Below, in pieces: positions 25,386-32,205 of a DNA stretch of 32,213 nucleotides. Made by a program: the position numbers and the translations under genes. Within the stretch, counting starts at the first letter, position 1; the number at the start of each line of letters is the position of its first letter. The stretch is from Actinomycetota bacterium (GTDB taxonomy: Bacteria; Actinomycetota; Actinomycetes; Nanopelagicales; Nanopelagicaceae): the NCBI GenBank assembly GCA_009698675.1, contig WLPT01000016.1:1-32213 (forward strand). Reading direction: 5' to 3'. The notes under the pieces were generated by a model. That model did not search any database. It worked only from the letters and a program-made list of their open reading frames with translations, and was not told the origin of the DNA.

Positions 25386-26306
25386 ATGTGGTCCAGACGT
25401 AAAGGTGAGATTCTCGCATTAACAGGTGCAGTTGGATTCGCCTTCAACGGTGTTGTATCTAAACTGCTACTAACTAGCGGGCTTTCATCTCCGCGACTAA
25501 CACAGGTCCGGTGTGGTGGAGCATTTCTTCTTCTTGGGGCCTACGTTTTTCTTCGATACAAGCATAAGTTTCGAACAAATAAGTCAGAGCTTCCATGGTT
25601 AATTGCCTATGGCCTAGTTGGTTTTTTAGCCGTACAAATCTTCTACTTCATCGCAATAACCCGTATGCACGTAAGTATTGGGCTCATTATTGAGTTTACA
25701 GCGCCTATTTGGATACTTTTCTGGTTGCGGTACGTTTTAAAAAAGCACGTTCCTTCACAAATGTGGATTGCCATCGGACTAGCTTTTAGTGGTCTCTTAT
25801 GTATCGCTCAAGTCTGGAAGGGGCAAACACTCGACACGATTGGAGTTCTCGCCGCTCTTGTAGATGCCGTTGCATTAGCTGTCTACTTTTTGCTCGGTGA
25901 GAAGTTAACGAAGGCTCGGGATGCTCAGTCGCTTTCGGTTTTTGGTTTTGGTATTGCAACGGTAGGACTACTAATCGCACTGCCGATTTGGAGTTTTCCA
26001 ATTGAAATCTTTACACAGTCAATAAATTTGCAGGGGCGTTTTTCGGCTTACAATCTGCCTGGGTGGGTTCTCGTCGCATGGGTGATCACGATGGGCACTA
26101 TCGCCCCCTACCTATTTGTAGTCAATGGAATAAAACTCTTATCGGCCTCTACGAGTAGCGTTATGGGAATGGCCGAACCGGTATTAGCGGGAGTATTCGC
26201 GTGGTGGTGGCTCTATGAAAGATGGAACTTCATCCAACTAGTTGGTGGTGTTGTGGTTTTGACTGGAATAGTCCTTGCAGATCGTGCGCGTACTGCCGCA
26301 CGATAA
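25386..26306 (+). CDS. EamA/DMT-superfamily transporter
   Basis: 306 aa with about ten membrane segments in two homologous EamA halves (about 5-140 and 150-300). Typical features are GAVGFAFNGVVSKLLL near the N-terminus, a conserved Glu-Pro pair in the second half (GMAEPVLAGVFAWWWLYE) and a positive C-terminus (DRARTAAR). Such proteins export or import amino acids and other metabolites; the substrate cannot be predicted. Its stop codon directly abuts the dnaB stop on the other strand with no intervening base. Confidence 0.88.
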   Translation: MWSRRKGEILALTGAVGFAFNGVVSKLLLTSGLSSPRLTQVRCGGAFLLLGAYVFLRYKHKFRTNKSELPWLIAYGLVGFLAVQIFYFIAITRMHVSIGLIIEFTAPIWILFWLRYVLKKHVPSQMWIAIGLAFSGLLCIAQVWKGQTLDTIGVLAALVDAVALAVYFLLGEKLTKARDAQSLSVFGFGIATVGLLIALPIWSFPIEIFTQSINLQGRFSAYNLPGWVLVAWVITMGTIAPYLFVVNGIKLLSASTSSVMGMAEPVLAGVFAWWWLYERWNFIQLVGGVVVLTGIVLADRARTAAR

Positions 26307-27752
26307 TTAATCTCCGAAGGTACTCTCCTCTGGAGCGGCTTCACGCTGCTGAGTCCAGTCTGTTCCTGAGCCTGGGTTTTGCGGCATATCAAAGAAGCGC
26401 GCATAGTGGAGTTGAGCAGAAACTGTGATTGTGCGCGTCTGTCCATTACGGTGCTTGGCAACGATTAGGTCGGCCTCGCCCGTACGGTTTTGTTGATCGT
26501 ACATATCGTCGCGATGGAGCAAGATAACAACGTCAGCATCCTGCTCGATTGAGCCAGATTCACGTAGGTCAGAAAGCATCGGCTTCTTATCTGTGCGCTG
26601 CTCAGGTCCACGGTTGAGCTGTGAAATCGCGATGACGGGAATATCTAACTCTTTGGCCATTAACTTCAATTGACGCGAGAACTCAGATACTTCCTGCTGT
26701 CGGTTTTCAACTTTCTTACCCGATGACATCAGCTGTAAGTAGTCAATAACAATGAGTTTGAGGTTGTGGCGCTGCTTTAAGCGGCGAGCCTTCGCCCGAA
26801 TCTCCATCATTGAAAGATTCGGAGAGTCATCGATAAATAATGGCGCTTCGGAGATCTCGCCCATTCGTCGTGCAAGACGTGACCACTCATCATCAGATAA
26901 TGTACCTGAGCGAATATTATTTAGACCAACGCGCGCTTCGGCCGACAACATACGCATTGTGATTTCAGATTTTGACATTTCAAGAGAGAAGATGACCGAA
27001 GTCAGTCCGTTGAAAATCGATGCGTGGCGCGCAATATCTAAACCAAGTGTTGACTTACCCATCGCAGGTCGAGCGGCGAGAATAATCATGTTGCCTGGGT
27101 GGAAACCATGAGTAAGTGCATCGAGATCTTTAAATCCGGATTTAACACCTTCAACACCAACGCCTTTAGATATAGCTTCAATCTCATCGAGGGCTTGGGG
27201 TAACAATGTTGAGAGTTGAACATAGTCTTCTGATGATCGGCGCTCGGTAACTGCGTAGATCTCGGCCTGTGCTTGATCAACCATGTCATCGACTTCACCC
27301 TCGGATGTGTAACCGAGTTGAACGATCTTTGTTCCCGCTTCAACTAAGCGGCGCATGATTGCATGCTCGCGAACTATCTTTGCGTAGTATCCCGCGTTGG
27401 CTGCCGTTGGTACTGAAGAGATTAAAGTATGAAGATATGGCGCTCCACCTGCACGAGCAATATCTCCGCGCTTTGAAAGTTCGGCAGAGACTGTGACTGC
27501 ATCGGCGGGTTCGCCGCGACCATACAAATCAATAATTGCATCGTAAATTAACTCATGTGCTGGGCGGTAGAAATCGCGATCACGAATAACTTCGATCACA
27601 TCGGCGATGGCATCTTTCGATAACAACATTCCACCGAGAACTGATTGCTCGGCGATAAGATCCTGCGGTGGAGTACGTTCAAACTCGGTACCGAGAGTTG
27701 AGATGCTGAGATCTCGCGATGATCGGTTGCTAGGAAGTTCTGCGATGCTCAC
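26307..27752 (-). CDS. dnaB: Replicative DNA helicase
   Basis: 481 aa. Hexameric helicase that unwinds the fork. The N-terminal domain (about 28-130, IAEQSVLGGMLLSKDAI) binds primase; the RecA-like C-terminal domain has Walker A ARPAMGKST (227-235), Walker B LIVIDYLQLM and the QLNRGPEQR loop. There is no intein. Start is GTG 27752 with SD GGGAGG 8 nt upstream. In many actinobacteria dnaB follows rpsR-rplI directly; here two metabolic genes lie between. The upstream gap contains DnaA-box-like sequences. Confidence 0.96.
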   Translation of the reverse strand: MSIAELPSNRSSRDLSISTLGTEFERTPPQDLIAEQSVLGGMLLSKDAIADVIEVIRDRDFYRPAHELIYDAIIDLYGRGEPADAVTVSAELSKRGDIARAGGAPYLHTLISSVPTAANAGYYAKIVREHAIMRRLVEAGTKIVQLGYTSEGEVDDMVDQAQAEIYAVTERRSSEDYVQLSTLLPQALDEIEAISKGVGVEGVKSGFKDLDALTHGFHPGNMIILAARPAMGKSTLGLDIARHASIFNGLTSVIFSLEMSKSEITMRMLSAEARVGLNNIRSGTLSDDEWSRLARRMGEISEAPLFIDDSPNLSMMEIRAKARRLKQRHNLKLIVIDYLQLMSSGKKVENRQQEVSEFSRQLKLMAKELDIPVIAISQLNRGPEQRTDKKPMLSDLRESGSIEQDADVVILLHRDDMYDQQNRTGEADLIVAKHRNGQTRTITVSAQLHYARFFDMPQNPGSGTDWTQQREAAPEESTFGD

Positions 27753-27856
27753 GCCGATAACCTCCCATTGACCACTGACGTTAAATCCCTGTAGGCGTAA
27801 CTTAGATGTGCAGCCCTATCGCAGGCGAGAAACGCTCACCCTGCTTGGGGGTAACC

Positions 27857-27865
27857 TGTGGATAA
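27857..27865 (-). promoter_or_regulatory. DnaA box (perfect TTATCCACA)
   Basis: The minus strand reads TTATCCACA, the consensus 9-mer for DnaA. It lies about 105 nt upstream of the dnaB start. A one-mismatch copy and a two-mismatch copy in the same orientation lie at 27912-27920 and 27846-27854. Confidence 0.55.
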
Positions 27866-27911
27866 AGGGGTGGAAAAGCCTGTTTTTCTGTGCAGTAAGC
27901 GGTGGATGGGC

Positions 27912-27920
27912 TGTGGGTAA
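27912..27920 (-). promoter_or_regulatory. DnaA-box-like site (TTACCCACA)
   Basis: One mismatch to TTATCCACA, in the same orientation as the perfect box 47 bp away. It is embedded in the inverted repeat CTGTG-N7-CACAG (27911-27927), so it could instead belong to a dimeric repressor site. Confidence 0.4.
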
Positions 27921-27978
27921 CTCACAGGGGGTAGCCCTCTTGGGCTGTATATGTGCAGGTCAGAGGCTTTTTTTGTAC

Positions 27979-27992
27979 ACACAGGCCTGTGT
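27979..27992. repeat. Perfect 14-bp palindrome ACACAGGCCTGTGT
   Basis: An uninterrupted perfect palindrome about 36-49 bp downstream of the dehydrogenase stop and upstream of dnaB. With no loop and no adjacent U-tract in the leftward direction, it fits a dimeric protein-binding site better than a terminator. Confidence 0.5.
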
Positions 27993-28007
27993 AGTAAAGA
28001 ATATATG

Positions 28008-28030
28008 TAAATCTTACAATCTGAGATTTA
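28008..28030 (-). terminator. Hairpin overlapping the dehydrogenase stop codon
   Basis: TAAATCT (28008-28014) and AGATTTA (28024-28030) are a perfect 7-bp inverted repeat with a 9-nt loop, containing the dehydrogenase stop. The stem is AT-rich and only a poor U-tract follows, so termination would be weak. Confidence 0.3.
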
Positions 28031-30478
28031 AGCGTGGATCCGGTCATTGCCTGGATCAAATAACGGTTCGGTAGCTATTACTGCACTCGCCCATGTACCG
28101 AATAATTCAACCTCAACTAAAATCCCTTGAGTTGAGTGCTCGATGGGCATATAGGCATAAGCGATGGCCTTATTAATTGTGTAGCCCTGACCACCAGATT
28201 TAATTCGTCCGAGAACTTTTTCACCAATTCGAATCGGCTCCGATCCAAATGCAACTGAAGTTATGTCGTCAAAGAGTATCGCTACTAATTTTCTTTTTTG
28301 ATTCTCTTTTGCCGCGATTGCAGCGGCCCTACCGTGAAAGTTTTCCTTCTTCAATGAAACTGCAAAACCAAGACCTGCCTCATAAGGATTAGTCTCGGTA
28401 TTAATCTCACCCGCCCAAGCGCGGTAACCTTTTTCAAGTCGCAGAGATTCAATGGCGCGATAACCGCATGGAATTAAACCTAAATCTTTACCCGCCTCGA
28501 TTATAGATTCCCAAAGTAGAAGTCCGTCGGCAATTGATGCATAGATTTCCCACCCTAGTTCGCCCACATAAGTTATTCGCGTTGCGCGTACTTTGATTCC
28601 TGCTAATGCGATCTCTTGAGAGCTCATGAATGGAAAGGCGGTGTGATTCAAATCGGCATCGGTGAGTGATTGCAGAATTGCTCGTGAGTTTGGTCCCATG
28701 ACTCCAAAACATGTGAGTTCGCGTGTTATGTTAATAATTCCTACTTCGTTAAAATCATACTCTCGGCGAATTTTCTCTAGCCAACCAAAGTCATGTATTC
28801 CAAATGCTGTGCCTGTAACGATCATGAATTCTTCATCACCAGTTTGTGTAACCGTGAAATCAGATTCAATTCCAGCTTTGCTATTTAGCGCCTGCGTGTA
28901 GACAGTCTTGCCAACACCTTTGACTACATTGTTGGCGCACACATAGTTGAGAAACTCTGCAGCTCTGGCACCACTAATACGCGCTTTAGCAAAAGATGAC
29001 TCATCGAATAACCCGGCAGCGTTACGTGTTGCGTGGTGCTCGATCTGCACTGCCGAAGACCAGTGTTTACCGAGCCAGCCTTTAGGGCGAAGTTCCTCAT
29101 TGCCCAGGTTGGTCGAGTAGTAATTAACGCGCTCCCATGATGCCTTTTCGCCAAATATCGCGCCATTTGCTGCATGCCACTCGTAAACGGGGGATGTGAA
29201 CTTTGGTCGTGCACTCTTGCGCTCTTCACCGGGATAGTGGATGTCGTAATACTCTTCGTAGTTTTCAGTAATTCGCTTCAAAGTGAAATCAGGGGAGTCA
29301 TAGGATGCGCCGAAACGTTTGATGTCCATGTGCCACAAGTCCATCGTTGGCTCGCCGGCCACGATCCATTCGGCAACGACCTTGCCTATCCCGCCGGCGC
29401 CGGCAATTCCATGTGCGCAGAAACCAGCTGCTACATAGAAGCCGCCAACTGAGGTTTCGCCTAAACAAAACTCGTTATCGGGAGTGAAGCCCTCAGGGCC
29501 GTTGATAAAGTTTTTGATTCCAACATCTGCCATTTTAGGAACACGCTTTTGTGAAGCCTCAGCGATGTCATAGAAGCGATCCCAATCATCGGGCAAAAGC
29601 ATTGAATTAAAATTGGCTGGAATATCATCGATAGAGTTGTAATCGGCCGACCAGGCCTTAGAGCTTCGTTCGTAGCCGCCCATTAATAGTCCAGATACCT
29701 CCTGTCGGAAGTAAATTAAATTGTCAGGGTCACGTAGCGAGGGTAAGAAAGGGGCATCGGGATCCATAAAGTTATCGGTAATTAAGTATTGGTGGCTCAT
29801 CGGAACAATTGGAATCCGAACATCGACCATGCGCCCAATTTGGGGCGCATACATTCCGCCACAGTTAACAACTACTTCGCACTCGATCTCGCCTTTATCG
29901 GTCACGACACTTCTAACCCGACCATTTGAACTCTTGATCTCTAATACTCGGGTGTGTGTAAATATTTGAACGCCCTGTTTTTTTGCACCTGCGGCCAGCG
30001 CCATCGCTAACTGCGAAGGATCAACTTGACCATCGGAGCCCATGTAGCAGGCGCCAACAACGCCATCTAGATCAATGAGAGGAAATAGGTTCTGTGCCTC
30101 TTGAGGAGAGATCTCATGTAGATCCAAGCCAAAGGTTTTAGCCCAACCAATCTGCCTGCGGATCTCTTGCATCCGCTCTGGTGTCGATGCCAATTTAATG
30201 CTGCCACACTCGCGCCAGCTAGGAGGTGTTTCGGTAGCTTGAAGTTTTCGATAAAGATCAACTGAGTGCATATTCATTAAAGTCAGTGTTGGATCGGCAC
30301 GCAGTTGGCCAACTAATCCAGCACTATGAAATGTTGAGCCACTTGTTAACTCATTCCTGTCTAAGAGAATGACATCTTTCTCGCCAAGCTCGGCTAAATG
30401 ATAGGCGATGGATGTTCCACCAACACCACCGCCAATAATGATGATTTTTGCTCTCGTTGGCACTACAGACACGGACAC
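28028..30478 (-). CDS. Dimethylglycine/sarcosine dehydrogenase-like FAD and folate protein
   Basis: 816 aa from GTG 30478. The N-terminal DAO-type domain (about 10-390) has the dinucleotide motif IIIIGGGVGGTS (12-23) and ELTSGSTFHSAGLVG, where H51 matches the residue that binds FAD covalently in dimethylglycine and sarcosine dehydrogenases. An FAO-type middle domain and a C-terminal GcvT aminomethyltransferase-like domain (about 460-800, with GELGWEIYAS and GLGFAVSLKKENFHGR) follow. Such enzymes oxidatively demethylate methylated glycines, hand the methyl carbon to tetrahydrofolate and electrons to ETF. Dimethylglycine versus sarcosine cannot be decided. The longer ORF to 30628 has an unrelated N-terminus overlapping the divergent gene; GTG 30478 has TACATT 6 nt upstream and fits the family. 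Confidence 0.87.
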   Translation of the reverse strand: MSVSVVPTRAKIIIIGGGVGGTSIAYHLAELGEKDVILLDRNELTSGSTFHSAGLVGQLRADPTLTLMNMHSVDLYRKLQATETPPSWRECGSIKLASTPERMQEIRRQIGWAKTFGLDLHEISPQEAQNLFPLIDLDGVVGACYMGSDGQVDPSQLAMALAAGAKKQGVQIFTHTRVLEIKSSNGRVRSVVTDKGEIECEVVVNCGGMYAPQIGRMVDVRIPIVPMSHQYLITDNFMDPDAPFLPSLRDPDNLIYFRQEVSGLLMGGYERSSKAWSADYNSIDDIPANFNSMLLPDDWDRFYDIAEASQKRVPKMADVGIKNFINGPEGFTPDNEFCLGETSVGGFYVAAGFCAHGIAGAGGIGKVVAEWIVAGEPTMDLWHMDIKRFGASYDSPDFTLKRITENYEEYYDIHYPGEERKSARPKFTSPVYEWHAANGAIFGEKASWERVNYYSTNLGNEELRPKGWLGKHWSSAVQIEHHATRNAAGLFDESSFAKARISGARAAEFLNYVCANNVVKGVGKTVYTQALNSKAGIESDFTVTQTGDEEFMIVTGTAFGIHDFGWLEKIRREYDFNEVGIINITRELTCFGVMGPNSRAILQSLTDADLNHTAFPFMSSQEIALAGIKVRATRITYVGELGWEIYASIADGLLLWESIIEAGKDLGLIPCGYRAIESLRLEKGYRAWAGEINTETNPYEAGLGFAVSLKKENFHGRAAAIAAKENQKRKLVAILFDDITSVAFGSEPIRIGEKVLGRIKSGGQGYTINKAIAYAYMPIEHSTQGILVEVELFGTWASAVIATEPLFDPGNDRIHA

Positions 30479-30514
30479 ATGTGAAATGTATCCTGAAGGC
30501 GTGAGTGATGCCAG
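30466..30514. promoter_or_regulatory. Overlapping divergent leaderless promoters
   Basis: Only 22 bp (30479-30500) separate the two GTG start codons. Rightward: CAGACA (30466-30471), 17 nt, TATCCT (30489-30494), 6 nt, GTG 30501. Leftward: CTGGCA (30514-30509), 18 nt, TACATT (30490-30485), 6 nt, GTG 30478. The two -10 boxes share 30489-30490, and each -35 lies inside the other gene. Simultaneous use by two polymerases seems sterically excluded. Confidence 0.55.
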
Positions 30515-31415
30515 TGCACTAGAGCGTGAGTTCGCCCAACTATTTAACAAAGTTGAGCGCTTGCACTCCCGAACCTCAATCGCTGAACTCTCGGGCGGTT
30601 TAACTAATCGTAACTTCCTCATCGACACCCCAGAGGGTCGCTATGTCGCTCGAATGTCAAGTAACTCATCCTCGCTCTTATCAATTGACCGTAACTCTGA
30701 GTTTGTTAACTCCACTATCGCTGGTAAAGGCAGAGTGGGTGCTGAAGTTTTGGAATATCTGCCCGGCGAAGGTTTACTCCTAATCTCCTACATTCAAGGC
30801 AAGACTTACAGCGCATCTGATGTGGCTGCAAATCTAAGCCGAATTGCAACGAGTCTGCGTGGTTTGCACTCACTTAATCACTTTGACCACGAGTTCAATA
30901 TGTTTGCTACGCAAAAGAACTACCTCTCGATTGTGCAAGATCAAGGTTTTAGGATGCCGGAAGGTTACTTAGATTTTTCACCGATCATTACTGAGATTAA
31001 AAGAGCGTTTGCAGTTCTTTTTGAGGGCTTAGTCCCGTGTAACAATGATTTGCTTCCCGGCAATTTCATCGACGATGGAGAGAAGATTTGGTTAATTGAT
31101 TATGAGTATTCAGGAAACAACGATGCATGTTTTGAGCTTGGAAACATTTGGGCCGAGGCTTTTCTCCCGTTAGAGGCCCTGGAAGAGCTTGTGGCTGCTT
31201 ATTATGGAGGCTACCGACCCGACAAGGTTGCGCGTGCATGGTTATGGGCCTTGGTTGGAAAGTATGGCTGGACTCTATGGGCCTCGATTCAATCATCGAT
31301 TTCAGATCTTGATTTTGATTTTTGGCAGTGGGGAATGTCGAAATATGATTTGGCTCGCGGTGAATTTACAAGCGATTACTTTAAGAAGGCGCTCGTACAG
31401 GTCACAGAGAAATAA
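30501..31415 (+). CDS. Choline/ethanolamine-kinase-like phosphotransferase (APH fold)
   Basis: 304 aa from GTG 30501. The fold is that of aminoglycoside phosphotransferases and choline kinases: nucleotide loop LSGGLTNRNFLI (30-41), catalytic loop PCNNDLLPGNF (179-189) with D183 and N188, and metal-binding D200 in WLIDYEYSG followed by ACFELGN. The catalytic loop reads NND where the family usually has HND. The pattern FELGN and DYEYSG resembles choline/ethanolamine kinases more than resistance enzymes. The longer ORF from 30408 overlaps the divergent gene; GTG 30501 has TATCCT 6 nt upstream. Divergence from a dimethylglycine/sarcosine dehydrogenase-like gene suggests a choline-derived substrate, which is inference. 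Confidence 0.8.
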   Translation: MSDASALEREFAQLFNKVERLHSRTSIAELSGGLTNRNFLIDTPEGRYVARMSSNSSSLLSIDRNSEFVNSTIAGKGRVGAEVLEYLPGEGLLLISYIQGKTYSASDVAANLSRIATSLRGLHSLNHFDHEFNMFATQKNYLSIVQDQGFRMPEGYLDFSPIITEIKRAFAVLFEGLVPCNNDLLPGNFIDDGEKIWLIDYEYSGNNDACFELGNIWAEAFLPLEALEELVAAYYGGYRPDKVARAWLWALVGKYGWTLWASIQSSISDLDFDFWQWGMSKYDLARGEFTSDYFKKALVQVTEK

Positions 31416-31447
31416 AAAAGCCCGCCGCATTCGCGACGGGCCTTTTT
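31414..31447. terminator. Bidirectional intrinsic terminator
   Basis: A GC-rich stem, 31420-31428 paired with 31433-31441 (one mismatch) around the ATTC loop, is flanked by A6 (31414-31419) and T5 (31443-31447). It therefore ends both the rightward kinase-like gene, whose stop codon it overlaps, and the leftward rplI transcript, 10 nt after the rplI stop. This is the clearest terminator in the window. Confidence 0.9.
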
Positions 31448-31456
31448 AAATGCGTC

Positions 31457-31903
31457 TTATTCGGCGGCAACGTTAACTGTTGCAGAGGCAACAACATTGT
31501 GTCCAAGTGAGATCTTGACCGTATGGCTTCCGACCTTCTTGATGTGGCCAGGAGTCTTGATCGCATGGCGATCGATATCCAAACCAACTGCTGCCTTAAT
31601 AGCTGTTGCGACATCTTTATCGGTTACAGAACCGAACAAGACGCCCTTAGCGCCAACCTTGACCTTTGCGGTAATAGTTGCTGCTTCAATCTTTGCTTTG
31701 ATCTCTTTTGCGTGGTCGATATCGCGAACCTCACGAGCAGATCGCGCGCGGCGAATGCTCTGGATCTGCTTTTCGCCACCTAGTGACCAAGCGATTGCAT
31801 TTCCGCGTGGCAACAAGAAGTTGCGTGCAAAGCCATCTTTAACAGTTACAACATCGCCTGCAGCGCCTAGGCCTGCAACTTCACGAGTAAGGATGAGTTT
31901 CAT
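31457..31903 (-). CDS. rplI: Ribosomal protein bL9
   Basis: 148 aa. A large-subunit protein that contacts 23S rRNA near the L1 stalk and spans away from the ribosome. The N-terminal rRNA-binding domain has the signature VAGLGAAGDVVTVKDGFARNFLLPRG (split at about 9-33), a long connecting helix at about 40-75, and a C-terminal domain ending VKISLGHNVVASATVNV. SD AAGGAG precedes ATG 31903. It follows rpsR by 14 nt in one operon and is closed by the bidirectional terminator at 31414-31447. Confidence 0.97.
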   Translation of the reverse strand: MKLILTREVAGLGAAGDVVTVKDGFARNFLLPRGNAIAWSLGGEKQIQSIRRARSAREVRDIDHAKEIKAKIEAATITAKVKVGAKGVLFGSVTDKDVATAIKAAVGLDIDRHAIKTPGHIKKVGSHTVKISLGHNVVASATVNVAAE

Positions 31904-31917
31904 AGTTGATTCACTCC

Positions 31918-32205
31918 TTATTTCGCTGAAGATGTGTAAGGAAGTAGCGCTACTTCACGGCTGTTCTTGACTGCAGTTGCGATCGAACGTTGGTGCTGTG
32001 TGCATGCACCAGTAACGCGGCGAGCGCGGATTTTGCCGCGGTCAGAGATGTACTTGCGAAGGGTCGCGATATCTTTGTAGTCGATATATGTGACCTTCTG
32101 CTGGCAGAAGCTGCAAGGCTTCTTCTTAAACTTTTTATTCAGGGCAGCGGCTTTTGCGCCCTTATTCTTTGGCTCGCGTAGAGCCTTATTATTTCTTGCT
32201 CCCAT
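31918..32205 (-). CDS. rpsR: Ribosomal protein bS18 (zinc-binding type)
   Basis: 95 aa, longer than the usual 75-85 because of a basic N-terminal extension (about 1-28). The core [19 protein letters not shown] and the end [18 protein letters not shown] are diagnostic. C31-x2-C34 and C68-x2-H71 suggest the zinc-binding (C+) form, which in actinobacteria can be swapped for a zinc-free paralogue when zinc is scarce; no such paralogue is visible here. The window ends 8 nt upstream of ATG 32205. It probably follows rpsF and ssb beyond the right edge. Confidence 0.96.
   Translation of the reverse strand: MGARNNKALREPKNKGAKAAALNKKFKKKPCSFCQQKVTYIDYKDIATLRKYISDRGKIRARRVTGACTQHQRSIATAVKNSREVALLPYTSSAK

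Larger units (their letters stand above)
27753..28027. other. 275-bp non-coding gap upstream of dnaB
   Basis: This is the longest gap in the window. It holds the dnaB leader, three DnaA-box-like sequences in one orientation (27846-27920), a CTGTG-N7-CACAG inverted repeat (27911-27927), alternative hairpins ending in a T7 run (27933-27974), a 14-bp palindrome (27979-27992), and an AT-rich end with a hairpin overlapping the dehydrogenase stop. No plausible protein gene is seen in it. Confidence 0.6.

Noticed and set aside
27753..28027. Chromosomal replication origin (oriC)
   Set aside because: Only one perfect DnaA box, no dnaA or dnaN nearby, and mainly leftward genes on both sides; kept as a DnaA-box patch only.
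30408..30500. N-terminal extension of the kinase-like ORF (starting at ATG 30408)
   Set aside because: It overlaps the FAD-binding start of the divergent dehydrogenase on the other strand, has a low-complexity proline-rich sequence, and a leaderless GTG at 30501 fits better.
30479..30628. 50-residue N-terminal extension of the dehydrogenase ORF
   Set aside because: It is antisense to the well-supported start of the kinase-like gene and precedes the conserved FAD-binding strand by an unrelated sequence.
30501..31415. Aminoglycoside resistance gene
   Set aside because: The fold is shared, but motif detail and the neighbouring methylamine gene favour a choline/ethanolamine-kinase-like role; no mobile element is present.
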